The notes: generated by a model from the letters alone, not told the origin. Shown: positions 46,121-56,702, numbered from the stretch's first letter. The stretch: DNA of 64,000 nt from Sphaerulina vaccinii (GCA_022570795.1 JAKUDP010000001.1:372001-436000), one strand, 5' to 3'. Program-made: numbers and translations.

Positions 46121-48748
46121 CTAGCGGCGCTGTTCGGCAACAGGTGCTCGACGTTCGTTCTGCAGCTTTTGTCGGTGCTGCTTAGCAGCCTGCAAACGAG
46201 CTTCCAGCTTGACTTTCTGTTCGGACTTGAGTTGCAATTGACGCTTGACAATCTGCTGAGCCTTGTGCTGATTTGCCGCTCGCTTGGCGGCAAGTTCTTT
46301 CTTGGCTACTGCCTTCGCAGCCGTCGTTCTCAGACCCTTCTCCTGGCGTTGCAAGGCCTGCTTCAGCTTCTGCACTCGCTCACGAGAAACCGCAAGAGGC
46401 GACTGGATCAAAGCCTTGGTATTACTCTTAGCAGCCTCCGCTGTGGACTTGACTGACACTGATAAGTCTTTGGTGAATTTGACAAGGTCCTTGCGAATCA
46501 TGACGAACTCCTTGCCCAAGGTCTTGGCGAACTCCTCGTTCGCGCGGCCAGCTTTGTTGAGCATGGCATTAGCTGTCTTACCAAATACCTGGAGCTCGCG
46601 AGAAACGACTTGGAGCTCACGGCCCATGAACTTCGCCAGCTGATTGGTGACATTGCGAGTAGCCTGCGCACTGGCAGTCACCTCGGTGGAAACAAGATTG
46701 TTGATCTTCTGGACAGTCTTGCCCATGATGGCGAGGTCGTTACCAACGATCTTGCTGACCTCATTTCCAGCCTTCTCGTAGGTCTTGCGCTGGAGGAACC
46801 GCTGACCGTAGTAGTAGGAGGCTGTGATGTTGTAGGCTGGCTTCTGGGTGATGGTGTTCATGATCACAGTATCATATGCCTCATTGCCATCGAAGGTGAT
46901 CATTGAGACGCCAGGAATAAGCCGAGTCTGGTTGAACGATACGTTGCGGCCATCTGTCTTGGAAACCTTCGTGGAGAGCACGCGTGGGTATGCTGAGTTC
47001 GCACCAGACAGAGAGAGCACCATGTGGTTGGGTTGCAGTGCCAGGAATCGAGGCTGAACAGTGCACTCTGGCGTATTGAGCAGGCGCTGACCACCATTCC
47101 ACGTCTTGCGATAGCAGGCAGCTGGGATATCTGGCAGCAAGTGTCCCATGTCGGCAGTGCTAATATTTGGCATGTTTGGAGTTGCAAGCATGTCGAGTGA
47201 GGTCCGCAGTGCGCTTCTCTGAGCTGGGATGTCGACAACCTGGCTTCTGGAGGTAGCGAACTGTATCATGAACACGAGCAACAGCGCAGGCAAGGCCTTC
47301 AATAGAATCTTGACGATGCTCACTTCCTGGCTCTTCTTTGTCTTCACGAGATCGGCATCTTTTCTCTTGATTTTCTCCGACATCGTCGACGTAGCCTGGA
47401 GCAATTGAGCACGATCCATGGCGAAGAAGTCTTCGAAATGGCACGCGCCCCTCAGCCATGGATGGCTGCAGAACTCTTGATCGTTCGAGACATTCTTACC
47501 GAGGATGATCAAAGTAGGAACCTCCATTCTGATGACAGCCTCAAAGACATGTCGGAACTCAACCTCATCTTCGTAGTCCACGATGTGGAAGACGACCAAA
47601 TCAGGCTTGTGTGCCTCGATCTCGCCATCTGGTCCAACCGTTGACCAAGTGCTGCGCAGGCCCTCAGGATCGAGGGCACCGATCTTGCCTTGTTCTTTAA
47701 AATTCAGCCAAGTGCTGTGCCCGTCATGATCGAGGATGCGAAGGCCATAGCTCTCGTTCTCGTCACCGCCATATCGAACTTCGGCCCCGATGCAGTGCTG
47801 TACAGTGGCAGAGACACTATCTTGACCACAGACAACAGTGGCTGAAGCGGGGCTGAGTCCGGTCGGTGTTGGAGGCAGTCGGATGACCTTGTGATTGTTA
47901 GTGGTGATGTTGTCGGACGTAGAACTTCGCATGGCCGCCGTAATCCGGGAGATGATCGTATCCATCTCACTGTGTGGTGTGTCTCTGCTGGAGACGAATA
48001 GGATATGGCTTGGGTTCTGATGAACCTTGGAAGACACCTTGGTTTCTGGAAATCGAGTAGCAGCTGTGACACTCGGAGGGAAGGGCATGACTGATTGCCG
48101 TGGTGTCTCGAGGTCCTCCGACATGTAGCTGTCGAGAAGCTCATTCTCTGCCTTGACTTGCTTGGTCACTGGAGACGGCTCCACCATAACCACCGACTCT
48201 GAGGGAGACTGTGATCGGGCCTCGATCGTGGAGTGTGTTGTATCTTCCACTTCGCTATCCTCCTCGAGCTCAGCTTCGACTTCTTCGTCACTGGTCTCCA
48301 TCTCAGGAGTCAACTGGCCCTCGTGCTCTTGCTCGTTCGAAGTAATGCTGGCCGTGTCGTGGTCGTCGTTAGAGATCTCCGACAAGTCATCATGATCGAT
48401 CATGTCATAGGCATCTGCGAGAGAGCCTTCTGACTCACTCGCATTGCCACGGTCGGCCATGGCTTGATAGCCCAGGGCACTCAGGGCGGCAGGCGGCGTG
48501 CGGTGTCCTTGTGGTGGTGACTGTAATGAGGTTATGTCGGACACCGAGCCGTCGTCTTCCAGGGTCGGAAAGTCGAGGTTGTAAGGATGCGGTGTTGACG
48601 ACGGTGAAGAGTGAGCTGCGGAAGGAGAAAGGGTGTGCTCGAGGTTGCTGTCGGATTGCTGTGACACATGACCAGTTAGCTCGAGGTCCTTCAGCTCCGG
48701 CACAGTACAGGGAGGAGTGACGACCTTCGTGCTCGAACTCGATGCCAT
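46121..48748 (-). CDS. Unknown 875-aa single-pass membrane protein
   Basis: Single exon. Residues 1-240 are acidic, Ser/Thr/Glu-rich and disordered. About 245-440 looks globular: HILFVSSRDTPHSEMDTIISRITAAM, PDLVVFHIVDYEDEVEFRHVFEAVI and VPTLIILGKNV suggest an alternating alpha/beta domain. One strong membrane helix lies about 478-497 (ILLKALPALLLVFMIQFA). Downstream are possible N-glycosylation sites (NVSF, NITAS, NVTN) in a 500-650 region with beta character (MVLSLSGANSAYPRVL). From about 650 to the end are long amphipathic and then very basic Gln/Lys/Arg helices. I do not know the family. The layout suggests a cytosolic sensor-like half and a lumenal or wall-facing half, which is inference. 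Confidence 0.65.
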   Translation of the reverse strand: MASSSSTKVVTPPCTVPELKDLELTGHVSQQSDSNLEHTLSPSAAHSSPSSTPHPYNLDFPTLEDDGSVSDITSLQSPPQGHRTPPAALSALGYQAMADRGNASESEGSLADAYDMIDHDDLSEISNDDHDTASITSNEQEHEGQLTPEMETSDEEVEAELEEDSEVEDTTHSTIEARSQSPSESVVMVEPSPVTKQVKAENELLDSYMSEDLETPRQSVMPFPPSVTAATRFPETKVSSKVHQNPSHILFVSSRDTPHSEMDTIISRITAAMRSSTSDNITTNNHKVIRLPPTPTGLSPASATVVCGQDSVSATVQHCIGAEVRYGGDENESYGLRILDHDGHSTWLNFKEQGKIGALDPEGLRSTWSTVGPDGEIEAHKPDLVVFHIVDYEDEVEFRHVFEAVIRMEVPTLIILGKNVSNDQEFCSHPWLRGACHFEDFFAMDRAQLLQATSTMSEKIKRKDADLVKTKKSQEVSIVKILLKALPALLLVFMIQFATSRSQVVDIPAQRSALRTSLDMLATPNMPNISTADMGHLLPDIPAACYRKTWNGGQRLLNTPECTVQPRFLALQPNHMVLSLSGANSAYPRVLSTKVSKTDGRNVSFNQTRLIPGVSMITFDGNEAYDTVIMNTITQKPAYNITASYYYGQRFLQRKTYEKAGNEVSKIVGNDLAIMGKTVQKINNLVSTEVTASAQATRNVTNQLAKFMGRELQVVSRELQVFGKTANAMLNKAGRANEEFAKTLGKEFVMIRKDLVKFTKDLSVSVKSTAEAAKSNTKALIQSPLAVSRERVQKLKQALQRQEKGLRTTAAKAVAKKELAAKRAANQHKAQQIVKRQLQLKSEQKVKLEARLQAAKQHRQKLQNERRAPVAEQRR

Positions 48749-49491
48749 GGTTGTATGTAAGTGGAAGAGAGAGTGTAAATTAAGTGTCGGAGGAGTTGGA
48801 CAGGTGGAGAAGGCAGAAAAAGAGGCAGAGCCGAATCTGTCGCTGCTGGTTGGTGGTAACGCTCGCGTGTCGTCTCTCTCTGCCTTAACTCAAGCAAGAA
48901 GTGTAAGATCGGGTCTGAGACTTACTCTGTCTTTCTATCGTCTGCCCATATGACTGCCGCCTAGTTCTTCACTTGCAACGATACTGTTCGACAGGTGTCT
49001 TGAGGGAAAGCTACGTGTTGTATTAGGAGCAGGAGCTGTTGATGGGGAGCAGTTCACTTGTTGACGAGCACGACTGTGAAGCTCGTGTGGTCACCAGGCA
49101 GAAGTGAGTGGGGTTTGCAGCCCGATAAGCTGATAGAGTGTCGGACTAGCGTGCATCTAGCAGTCTTCGGAAGACACCGGCATGTGAGGGCAGCAGACAG
49201 ACAGTACCTTACCTTATGGTGATGGCATCGAGCTGAAGTAGAGTATACCCAGTCCAGACATTCTCTTGAGTTGGTGAGTTCTTCACAACTGTTCGAGAAG
49301 AGGTTGTAGTGTGATATGTGGAGGGAAGTGCTGGAAGATCTTTCATCCGGTAAGCGCGACCGTGTCTTAGCGTGGAAGATGGCGTTCAACTAGTATAGAC
49401 AATACCGATGCAGATCCGCTAAGGCCAACCAACATGTATACCACAACACCACCTCTCCTGATGCGGTAGAGAGGCAGCCAATGGACCGTGA
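48749..49491. other. Divergent intergenic region
   Basis: About 740 nt between the leftward 875-aa gene and the rightward dscA gene. Short frames exist, but nothing recognisable. Confidence 0.45.
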
Positions 49492-52080
49492 ATGGCGGAT
49501 CGACGTGGTGCGCTCTTGCCGCTGATATTCCTTTCTTGGCTCTACTTCAACTCACAGGTCTCGACGCCACGTTCGCGATACAATTTTGGACCGACCATCG
49601 AAGATGCAGTGGCCGATGAGCAGCGACAGCTGTGGGCTGTCGGGAATTCGACCTGGGATGCTGAGTTCCGCCGCGAAGGCCGAACGGTGAACATTACTGG
49701 ATTTGAGGCTGAAAGAGGATATGCCTGGGATGCTTTGCCTGCTGTCAGAGGCAGAGCGCAGGAGCAGCTGGAGTACGCATTAGGAGACTGGGACAAGGCG
49801 GCATTGAACGGAGAGGCAGAGGGACGTAACCCGATACCTCTGTACAGCAATATCACTGGATATGTGCTTGGGAAGTGGAAGCGCTCTGCTCTGCAGGAAA
49901 GCGTGGCTATACCGCATCTCAACTTGACTGAGTACACTCCCAAGGATCCTTTCGGCCAGCCCAGCTTTGCTCGCAACTTCGAGAGAAACGTGACTGGATC
50001 GACTGGTGAAGCAACGATACGATTCAAGCAGTACGAGGGAACATACATGGAGAACAGCACAACAGAGATGGGTGTGAATATCGTCATGACAGATGATGAC
50101 ACTTATGATGAATGGCAAATACAACTGCACGGTGTCTACGACATCAGAACTGGATCGGGAGTTTTTGCAACTACGAGTGATAAGTTTGGAGGCATCTTCG
50201 CTCTTCCGCATTTCGCGCTGTCCGAGCACACTTTCCATACTACGCGCAAACTGCTCAACAGGTCTATCTCGCATGAGGTTCATCGCCAGGCTGTAGGACA
50301 GTCAGATCAGCTGAATCCGTGGACATCCAAGCTTGAGGAGGGTACAGACTTCATCTGGCCCCGTTGTGAACTAGTGCTGTATTTGCAGCAGATGGCCACT
50401 GCAACGAACATGCAATATGGTTCGACAGTGCTAAGGTTTCTGGAGCGCGAACTTCGCTTTCCAACTGGAGCTGTCATACCAGCCGCACCTGATCTCCACT
50501 TTTCGATGCTTGCATTCTCTCCAGATTGCGGTTATGTGCTGGAGTCGCAAGGTCCGCCTGACGCGTTCGCGCAAGATGGTGATCATCTCGTTGGACCGAA
50601 ACTCGAGGTGCGGTTCAAGCACACCCGCCACCACCTACTGGCCTACACATTCGTACTTCTCGCTCAGTTGTTCCTACTTATGAGACAGATGCGTGAAGCC
50701 AGTACGCCTTCTACTCGCAGCAGAATCAGCTTCTACACTACAGTGGTGCTAGTACTGGGTGACGGCTACATTACCATGAGCTTGATTGTAGCCAGCTCTG
50801 AGATACCTGGTTTGGTCGTGCAGTTCGCCGGTGCTGGCTTCATAGCATTCATCAACGTGGCTCTGTTTGGCATGTCATTTGTGAGGAGCATATGGCTTGT
50901 ACAAGAGCCAGAACGTGGACGTGCTATGCGCGCCGAGGTCGAAGAAGAACTACAGCGCGAACAGCGACTGCTTGCCGTGCTGAATCGCATCCGAGCTGAG
51001 AGACGAGCCAGAGAAGAAGCTGCTGCAACAACGACAGCAGACAGCGGTGTGAATGGCACCACAGCTGCCAGTGCAGATGATACCGTGTCGGCACCGGCAC
51101 CACAGGAGCAACCACTTCTGCCTACGAGCCAGTCGGTACCAGGCACATTCCCACAGCCACCTCCTGTTGTAGCTCCAGTCGACACAGGAGCGACGCCTGT
51201 TTTCTTCATGCCCTCAGATCAGGAAGGTCTGCTCCCAGTCACCGAAACCGCTCCACCACGAAACGTAGACGCGATCGTTGCTGCGCGTATGCCTACTTTT
51301 GGATCTGTCTACGTACGAACATATGCAATTCTCGTAGCGATCATCTTTCTCAGCTTGTTCGCAGGTTCTTGGCCAGCACCCATTCGCCGTGTATTCTACA
51401 CCTTCCTATCTATCTGCTCAGTCAGCTTCTGGATTCCTCAGATCGCCCGCAATGTTCAGCGCAACTGTCGCCATGCGCTAAAGTGGGAGTTTGTAATCGG
51501 CCAGAGTGCCCTACGACTAGTTCCATTCGCGTACTTCTTCGTGTACAAGGATAACGTTGTCTTTGCAGAGCAAGACTACTACAGTATGATCTTGCTGGTC
51601 CTTTGGGTATGGATACAGATCGTGCTTCTCGGCTCCCAAGAACTTATCGGACCTAGGTGGTTCGTGAAGTCAAAGTGGGCGCCTGATGCATACGACTACC
51701 ATCCGGTTCTACGAGAAGACGAAGAAGGTGGGAACATGCCAATAGGCTTTAGTGAAGCTGCCGCCGACGCAGCATTTACACCTTCATCTCCGGCCGACGA
51801 ACGCACGCCTTCTTTGGCACGCCGGGCAAGTTTGGCGAAGGAGACAAAGGAGAAAGGCAAACGCATATTTGATTGTGCAATATGCATGCAAGATCTGGAA
51901 GTGCCGGTTGTAGAAGCTGGCGCGCCGCGTGATGGCGGTAGTCTTGGTGCAAATCTCCTGGCAAGAAGGACTTATATGGTTACGCCTTGTCGACACATCT
52001 TCCACACTCCGTGTTTGGAAGGATGGATGAAGTTCCGGCTGCAATGCCCAATATGTCGAGAGACATTGCCGAGTCTGTAG
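49492..52080 (+). CDS. dscA: DSC E3 ubiquitin ligase complex catalytic subunit (Dsc1/Tul1)
   Basis: Single exon, 862 aa. A hydrophobic N-terminus (LLPLIFLSWLYF) acts as signal or first anchor, followed by a lumenal domain with several NxS/T sites (NSTW, NITGF, NITGY, NVTGS). Multiple membrane helices span about residues 383-480 and 600-725 (HLLAYTFVLLAQLFLLM; TYAILVAIIFLSLFAG). Between them is a long cytosolic loop, first coiled (EVEEELQREQRLLAVLNRI), then Pro/Ala-rich. The C-terminal RING-H2 has C795, C798, C833, H835, H838, C841, C852 and C855, with a long first loop. In Aspergillus and fission yeast this Golgi/endosomal ligase is needed for SREBP cleavage and hypoxia growth; in budding yeast Tul1 sorts membrane proteins for degradation. 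Confidence 0.93.
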   Translation: MADRRGALLPLIFLSWLYFNSQVSTPRSRYNFGPTIEDAVADEQRQLWAVGNSTWDAEFRREGRTVNITGFEAERGYAWDALPAVRGRAQEQLEYALGDWDKAALNGEAEGRNPIPLYSNITGYVLGKWKRSALQESVAIPHLNLTEYTPKDPFGQPSFARNFERNVTGSTGEATIRFKQYEGTYMENSTTEMGVNIVMTDDDTYDEWQIQLHGVYDIRTGSGVFATTSDKFGGIFALPHFALSEHTFHTTRKLLNRSISHEVHRQAVGQSDQLNPWTSKLEEGTDFIWPRCELVLYLQQMATATNMQYGSTVLRFLERELRFPTGAVIPAAPDLHFSMLAFSPDCGYVLESQGPPDAFAQDGDHLVGPKLEVRFKHTRHHLLAYTFVLLAQLFLLMRQMREASTPSTRSRISFYTTVVLVLGDGYITMSLIVASSEIPGLVVQFAGAGFIAFINVALFGMSFVRSIWLVQEPERGRAMRAEVEEELQREQRLLAVLNRIRAERRAREEAAATTTADSGVNGTTAASADDTVSAPAPQEQPLLPTSQSVPGTFPQPPPVVAPVDTGATPVFFMPSDQEGLLPVTETAPPRNVDAIVAARMPTFGSVYVRTYAILVAIIFLSLFAGSWPAPIRRVFYTFLSICSVSFWIPQIARNVQRNCRHALKWEFVIGQSALRLVPFAYFFVYKDNVVFAEQDYYSMILLVLWVWIQIVLLGSQELIGPRWFVKSKWAPDAYDYHPVLREDEEGGNMPIGFSEAAADAAFTPSSPADERTPSLARRASLAKETKEKGKRIFDCAICMQDLEVPVVEAGAPRDGGSLGANLLARRTYMVTPCRHIFHTPCLEGWMKFRLQCPICRETLPSL

Positions 52081-52323
52081 ATAGTCTCCACATATGGAGG
52101 ACATCAAGACATTTCTCTGTTTCAGCTAAGGACTGCCTTGAGCTTCACAGCAGTTTGTCCATGCTCACTCTTTGTGCAGATCAAAGATCGAGATCGAGAT
52201 TGAGATCTCTGTAAGACATGACAATCGTGTAGCAATCAATTGCATCCAGACAAGACACGATGCGGACATAAGCCTCCCTCGATTCACTTACTGCTCACAC
52301 AGAAATCGAAAGCATCCACGACC

Positions 52324-52751
52324 ATGTCGTATCACCCTGATCACGACTCCAGCCGCGACCGCGGCATCTTCCTTCCACAAACCAAAAGCACACTCAACGC
52401 GGCACTCCAGCGAGTCGCGACTGCAGTTGCTCGACTCCGTCGCTGTGGTTCCACATTCTACGAAGAAAGTGAGGCATTCTGGCCATTTTGTGCTGGGACA
52501 TGGACGAGAGATGAGTACGAGAATGCTGTAAGGGTAGCTGGTGACAGGTATGTTACATGAGTGGTGCTAGGTTAGTGACTGAAGCTGATGGACTTTTCTT
52601 CAACAGACTTGAGCAAGTTTGTAGTGTTCAAGATGACTTACGCAATGCACACACGGCGGTTATGGAGGCTCTGAACACGTTGGGAGGAGTGGATGAGAGA
52701 GATGCAGAGGATCTAAATCAGGGTATTGAGGCTTGTGGGGCTTGGAGTTGA
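52324..52751 (+). CDS. Small unknown protein (122 aa), two exons
   Basis: Exons 52324-52547 and 52607-52751 join in frame across a 59-nt intron (gtatgt..caacag). Neither exon alone is convincing, but the joined protein is coherent and mostly helical: TKSTLNAALQRVATAVARLRRCGSTF, then ESEAFWPFCAGTWTRDEYENAV, then QDDLRNAHTAVMEALNTLGGVDERDAEDL. No signal peptide or membrane segment. I do not recognise the family. The splice sites and frame continuity are the main support. Confidence 0.55.
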
Positions 52752-53642
52752 TGATGGGTTATTGACTGGGAGACTCCTGAGATGGATCCTTGTCTGTGAG
52801 GGTGTTCTCTGAAATGCAACCCGTTCATCGACACTGTCCCAGTTCCGATCTTGTTGCCACGGTATGCAGAGGCTAAGGAGGGAGTCAGGCTGTATGTCTC
52901 TGGAAGGTCATCGAATGTGACTAACTAGCACGGTTCAAGGCACAGTGGTATGGAGATTATGGCAAAGCAGGACATGTGACATTGTCGAAGTCAAACCATG
53001 CGAGTGCTCCTGCTCTGAACTGGGCGGCTGGCAGCTGTGATCGAGATGGTAGCTGTACATGCAGAGTGTTTCCCTTCCACATGCCGGCTACCTTTGGACA
53101 ACGCTTAGACTTGAGGGGTACTCAACATCGTCCGGTCCTGGAACGCGAGGTGCTCTCTTTTCAGCAGTGAAGTCCAATCTTCCCAGCAGATTGTTGAATG
53201 AGGTCAAATGATTCGGCAAAGCAGGGAAAGTTGACGAAGTCGTATCTCGCTCTCTGTAGTATCTCGAATATAGCATACTGATATGGTTGTTATCACAGTG
53301 GCGTGGAGTCAGTAACATCAGAAGGAGACGAAGGAAAGGCAGTGAGGTGAGTGTGGTTGAAACTCCAAAATGCATTGACGAAACGCTAAACGCTCCAACA
53401 GGATCCGCTAGCCACTGGGTCGGCTGAAGCTCCTCACCTGCCGGTCCATCACCTGCTCAGGTTGGAGAATCGTTTCCCTCAGTGTACTAGGCATAAGAAG
53501 ACCGCTAACAGTAGGGAAAAGTTACAACATATTCACCCCGTCCATCGTACAATCTGTCTCCAATATCGTCTCATCGTCCCTCATGTAATCTGTACATCTT
53601 CAATTTGGTTCAAAGGCCATACTTCCCGGAGCGACACAGGTC
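52752..53642. other. Intergenic, convergent gene ends
   Basis: About 890 nt between convergent genes. Frames of 64-101 codons on both strands show no recognisable content. Confidence 0.45.
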
Positions 53643-55037
53643 TCATTTCACACGGGATGCTTCCGATGCTCTCCGCGCCGCCTGATCCCTGGTGGCCTTC
53701 TCCCTCCTCAAAATCTTCCCTCCCTGCGGTCCAGACCACGTCTGAAGGAAGTCGAGAGGAAGTTTAGCAACTTCACCTGCTGCCTCTCTCTTCACCTCAA
53801 TCACTTTGTGCCGCTCGGCTTCGGTAGACAGGCTATAGAAGAGAGCTAGTCTCGCCTCGATATCGGCCTTCGCCTTGGCCTCGCGCTCCAACTTCAGACG
53901 AGCCCTTCTCTCCTTCTTGGCCGCGAGAGCTGCCTGTGATGGCGTAGTGCTCACCACCGGCACGGAGCTAGCGTCGTCATCTCTGGTGAGGTCGACTACA
54001 GGCTGCTCCTCTCCTGTGAGATCGATGGTTGATCTCTCCTTCGCGGCAGCGAACCTGGCCTCGAAGGATGGGAGCTTCACCGCATCGCGACTTCTGCAGG
54101 CAGTTGCCTCAGAAATGGGTTCGGCGTTCTTCACTTCCTTCACCCTACGGATTTTCCTGCCGTTCTTGGCAGTAACGACAGGGTTGACAGACTGTGTCTC
54201 CGTCGACTGTGATGCAGTCTGCTTCGCCTCGGGCTGCGAAGCTGTTGGCGTGGTGGTTCTGGATTCTCCAGAGCCATATCCTTCATCGGCGTGCTCTGCT
54301 GTCGATGCTGGTGATGCCTGGGCAGCCATCACAGGCACTGGGCCGTCTGGTCGCCTGGTCCCTGTTGGCCAGGCGATCCTCGGCAACACGATCTTCGGCA
54401 ACACGATCTTCGGCAACACGATACTTCCAATCTTCTTCACCGGGCTTGGCGACGGTGTTGGCAGTGTTGGTAGTGTGAGAGCAGTCTTCTCACACGACGG
54501 CGAGCTCTCCACAAGCTCCTCGCTTGCCGTTGAAGTCACAAAATACTCCCCGTCACCGAAGAGGTCATCACCCTCGCCGAGAGGTGCGTCCTCATCCTCC
54601 TCCGCCTCCTCGCTTTCCGTTGAGGTGACAAAGACCTCCCCATCACCGAAGAGGTCATCGCCCACGCCGAGAGGTGCGTCCTCATCCTCCTCCGCCTCCG
54701 CATGAGCCGCCATGGCCAGCCGCGTGACCTCATCCATCTCATCGGCCTGACCCTCAGCGGACTCATCGACACACTTTCCGGCAGTGACCTCAATCTCAGC
54801 CGGCTGCGGTGTCTCAGACTTCCTTGGCATGGCAGATACCATATCCGTGAGAACGGCCAACGTCCTCTGACGCTTGGCAGAGGCAAGCTCACTCTCGACC
54901 TCTAGCTCTGCGCATCTCTTGAGACCACGCTCTCCAGAAGCCTCTGATACTGATTCTACCATGAGAGCCACGTCAACGTTCAACCTCGCGTACCACTCAT
55001 CGCTTCCCAGTGGATATGGGTTCTGCGAATCTGCCAT
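53643..55037 (-). CDS. Repeat-rich acidic protein with two SUMO-interaction-like motifs
   Basis: Single exon, 464 aa, family not recognised. The protein is mostly disordered. Residues 114-173 are two consecutive 30-aa units (EEDEDAPLG.GDDLFGDGE.FVTST). Residues 206-221 repeat IVLPK three times. A basic patch KNGRKIRRVKEVK (291-303) may be a nuclear signal. Residues 337-343 (TIDLTGE) and 347-354 (VVDLTRDD) match the SUMO-interaction core [VI]-D-L-T followed by acidic residues. The C-terminus has a charged helix (KKERRARLKLEREAKAKADI) and a conserved-looking ending (LPLDFLQTWSGPQGGKIL). A nuclear scaffold or SUMO-reader role is inferred from the motifs only. Confidence 0.65.
   Translation of the reverse strand: MADSQNPYPLGSDEWYARLNVDVALMVESVSEASGERGLKRCAELEVESELASAKRQRTLAVLTDMVSAMPRKSETPQPAEIEVTAGKCVDESAEGQADEMDEVTRLAMAAHAEAEEDEDAPLGVGDDLFGDGEVFVTSTESEEAEEDEDAPLGEGDDLFGDGEYFVTSTASEELVESSPSCEKTALTLPTLPTPSPSPVKKIGSIVLPKIVLPKIVLPRIAWPTGTRRPDGPVPVMAAQASPASTAEHADEGYGSGESRTTTPTASQPEAKQTASQSTETQSVNPVVTAKNGRKIRRVKEVKNAEPISEATACRSRDAVKLPSFEARFAAAKERSTIDLTGEEQPVVDLTRDDDASSVPVVSTTPSQAALAAKKERRARLKLEREAKAKADIEARLALFYSLSTEAERHKVIEVKREAAGEVAKLPLDFLQTWSGPQGGKILRREKATRDQAARRASEASRVK
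54376..54420 (-). repeat. 15-nt minisatellite, three units (IVLPK)
   Basis: Three adjacent 15-nt units (atcYtcggcaacacg; the first differs at one base) encode the IVLPK pentapeptide array on the minus strand. Being a multiple of three, copy number can vary without a frame change. Confidence 0.9.
54521..54700 (-). repeat. 90-nt tandem duplication in the acidic repeat protein
   Basis: 54521-54610 and 54611-54700 are two adjacent 90-nt units with high identity (shared cgcttkccgttga and gagaggtgcgtcctcatcctc). They encode the duplicated 30-aa acidic module. Confidence 0.85.
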
Positions 55038-56075
55038 CTTGCCTATGTGACTGCGTGAGCTTGATGCAGAGGCTTATCTTGATGCTTGAAATCTGCTTCT
55101 CAGAAATGCAAGCCTGGTGTGCGTGGTTGATATGTCCGTGAGTCTAGTAGCGTAGCTACTACTTGTGTGGCGAGAATGGGTGTGTGTATGCTAGCTGTAC
55201 AGTGTATGAAGCTTTAAGGCTTGCGAGGATAGGTATACAACTGGTATAGTATAGCAGTATAGCAGTGGTATGAAGGAAGAGAGAGAAAGGCGAGAGGTAG
55301 CGCAGTTTTGTGCTGCAAAAAGACGATTTTTTGAGTGAGGACATACCGTACCATTGGGTCGTGAAGACTCATGTGGCAGAAACCTATTGTCCTCAATTAA
55401 TGTTGCGGCCATTGCAAGTGGCTATAGCCGCAATGCTTGTTTGGTAGCGACAATGATGTGCGCGGACTATGTTGCAATTAGCTATTGTGTTCTATTGCAA
55501 GTGGCTGGCAAATGCTTGAGTCTAGAGGCTCGTGCAGACTTTGTTGCTTCATACAAGAACGCTTGGGATTGGAGCAGAAAAGCGAGGACGTAAGATTGTA
55601 CCATACCGACAATGAGCGGAGAGCTTTACCTGCCTCCCAGTGCCCATCGTGCCGCCGCCTGCAGGCACGATTCTGCACAGACCTACTGAGTATCAGAGCA
55701 TGCTATTATCGTCCTTGTCCAGTTTTGGCTCGAAGTGAAGCGAAGTCTAGTTTAAGCCTTCTGAAGACGTCTGTGCGTCTGTGCCTAACATAGCCTTTCA
55801 AAGGTTCCCATCATATTCACACAACTCGTCAGTAGCGACGCGCAGCCTCATTAGAGTTAACAAGATGTCTGTCATCGACTGCCACGTCCCATGCCAAGAA
55901 GAGTAGAAAGCTCTAGCAGACCAAGACAAGAAAATCAATACGCATACGTACCCGGGTATATCTCCACTAACGCGCCCTGAACGCCATGCCCATTACTTCG
56001 TACTCGCTCTCGCTCTGCCTGAGAACCGACAGTACATGTAGCGTGCTACTCTAGCCATGAAGGGCGCGCTTGTCT
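55038..56075. other. Intergenic
   Basis: About 1 kb between two leftward genes. A simple ggtatagtatagcagtatagc run lies at 55243-55265, and a 13-nt word (attgcaagtggct) occurs at 55411 and 55494. No credible gene. Confidence 0.45.
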
Positions 56076-56702
56076 TCAGCCAAAGACTCCGGCCCTGCGC
56101 ATAACACCTTCGAATTCCTCTTTTCCCACAGCACCTAGTCCTCCACCCTTCGCCTCCCTAACCATATCTCTCAGCACACTCTCAGAGACATCCTCTCTCA
56201 GCTCTTTTGCAACTCTCTTGAGGTCCGTAATCGTAATCTCCCTCTCCTCACCTCTCGTGAACAATCTATAAGCCTTCTCGACCTCCGCACTCTGCTCATC
56301 CTCATCCCTCTCATTCTTCGCCCGATTCATCTGCAACGCAGCAACAGGCAAGAAGTGCTCATAGTCTACTGTGCCTTCCTCCTCGGGATCTGCAATGTCG
56401 ATGAGTTCTTGCAAGTCGTCGTTGGAGGAAGGTGGAGCGTTCAAGGCGATGAGGCAGCGGCGGATATCGATTGTTCGGATTGTGGGAGGGTCATCATCGC
56501 TGCTACAGAAGAGCGCGAAAGCTTCTTGGATTTCACTCTCTTCTTCGGCTGTGATGTCGTTCTCTTTTGCGAGTTTGGAGCGGCGCTTTGTGGATGCTTT
56601 GGGAGTTGATGATGATGAAGCGGCTGGCGCTTTGCGTTTGGGTGGCTATACCTTCATTAGTAGACTGCATCGCCCCTACAGTCTTGACATATTACTTACC
56701 AT
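56076..56702 (-). CDS. Degenerate EF-hand (calmodulin/centrin-like) protein with one-codon first exon
   Basis: Modelled as ATG alone (56702-56700), an intron 56699-56646 (gtaagt..tatag, 54 nt) and exon 2 at 56645-56076; 190 aa. The N-terminus is basic (PPKRKAPAASSSS, TKRRSKLAKE). A calmodulin-like four-helix pattern follows: EEESEIQEAFALF, TIDIRRCLIALNAPPSSNDDLQELIDIAD, TVDYEHFLPVAALQM, VEKAYRLFT, ITDLKRVAKEL, LRDMVREAK and FEGVMRRA. The loops lack canonical DxDxDG calcium ligands; the best is DPEEEGTVDYEH, with His at position 12. It is therefore probably calcium-independent. A nuclear centrin/Cdc31-like role is possible but not shown. The frame upstream of ATG is open for about 40 codons without an ATG, so a longer spliced N-terminus cannot be excluded. 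Confidence 0.72.

Noticed and set aside
53875..54705. 276-codon plus-strand frame
   Set aside because: Antisense to the acidic repeat protein; Ser-rich shadow of the Glu/Asp/Ala-rich coding strand.
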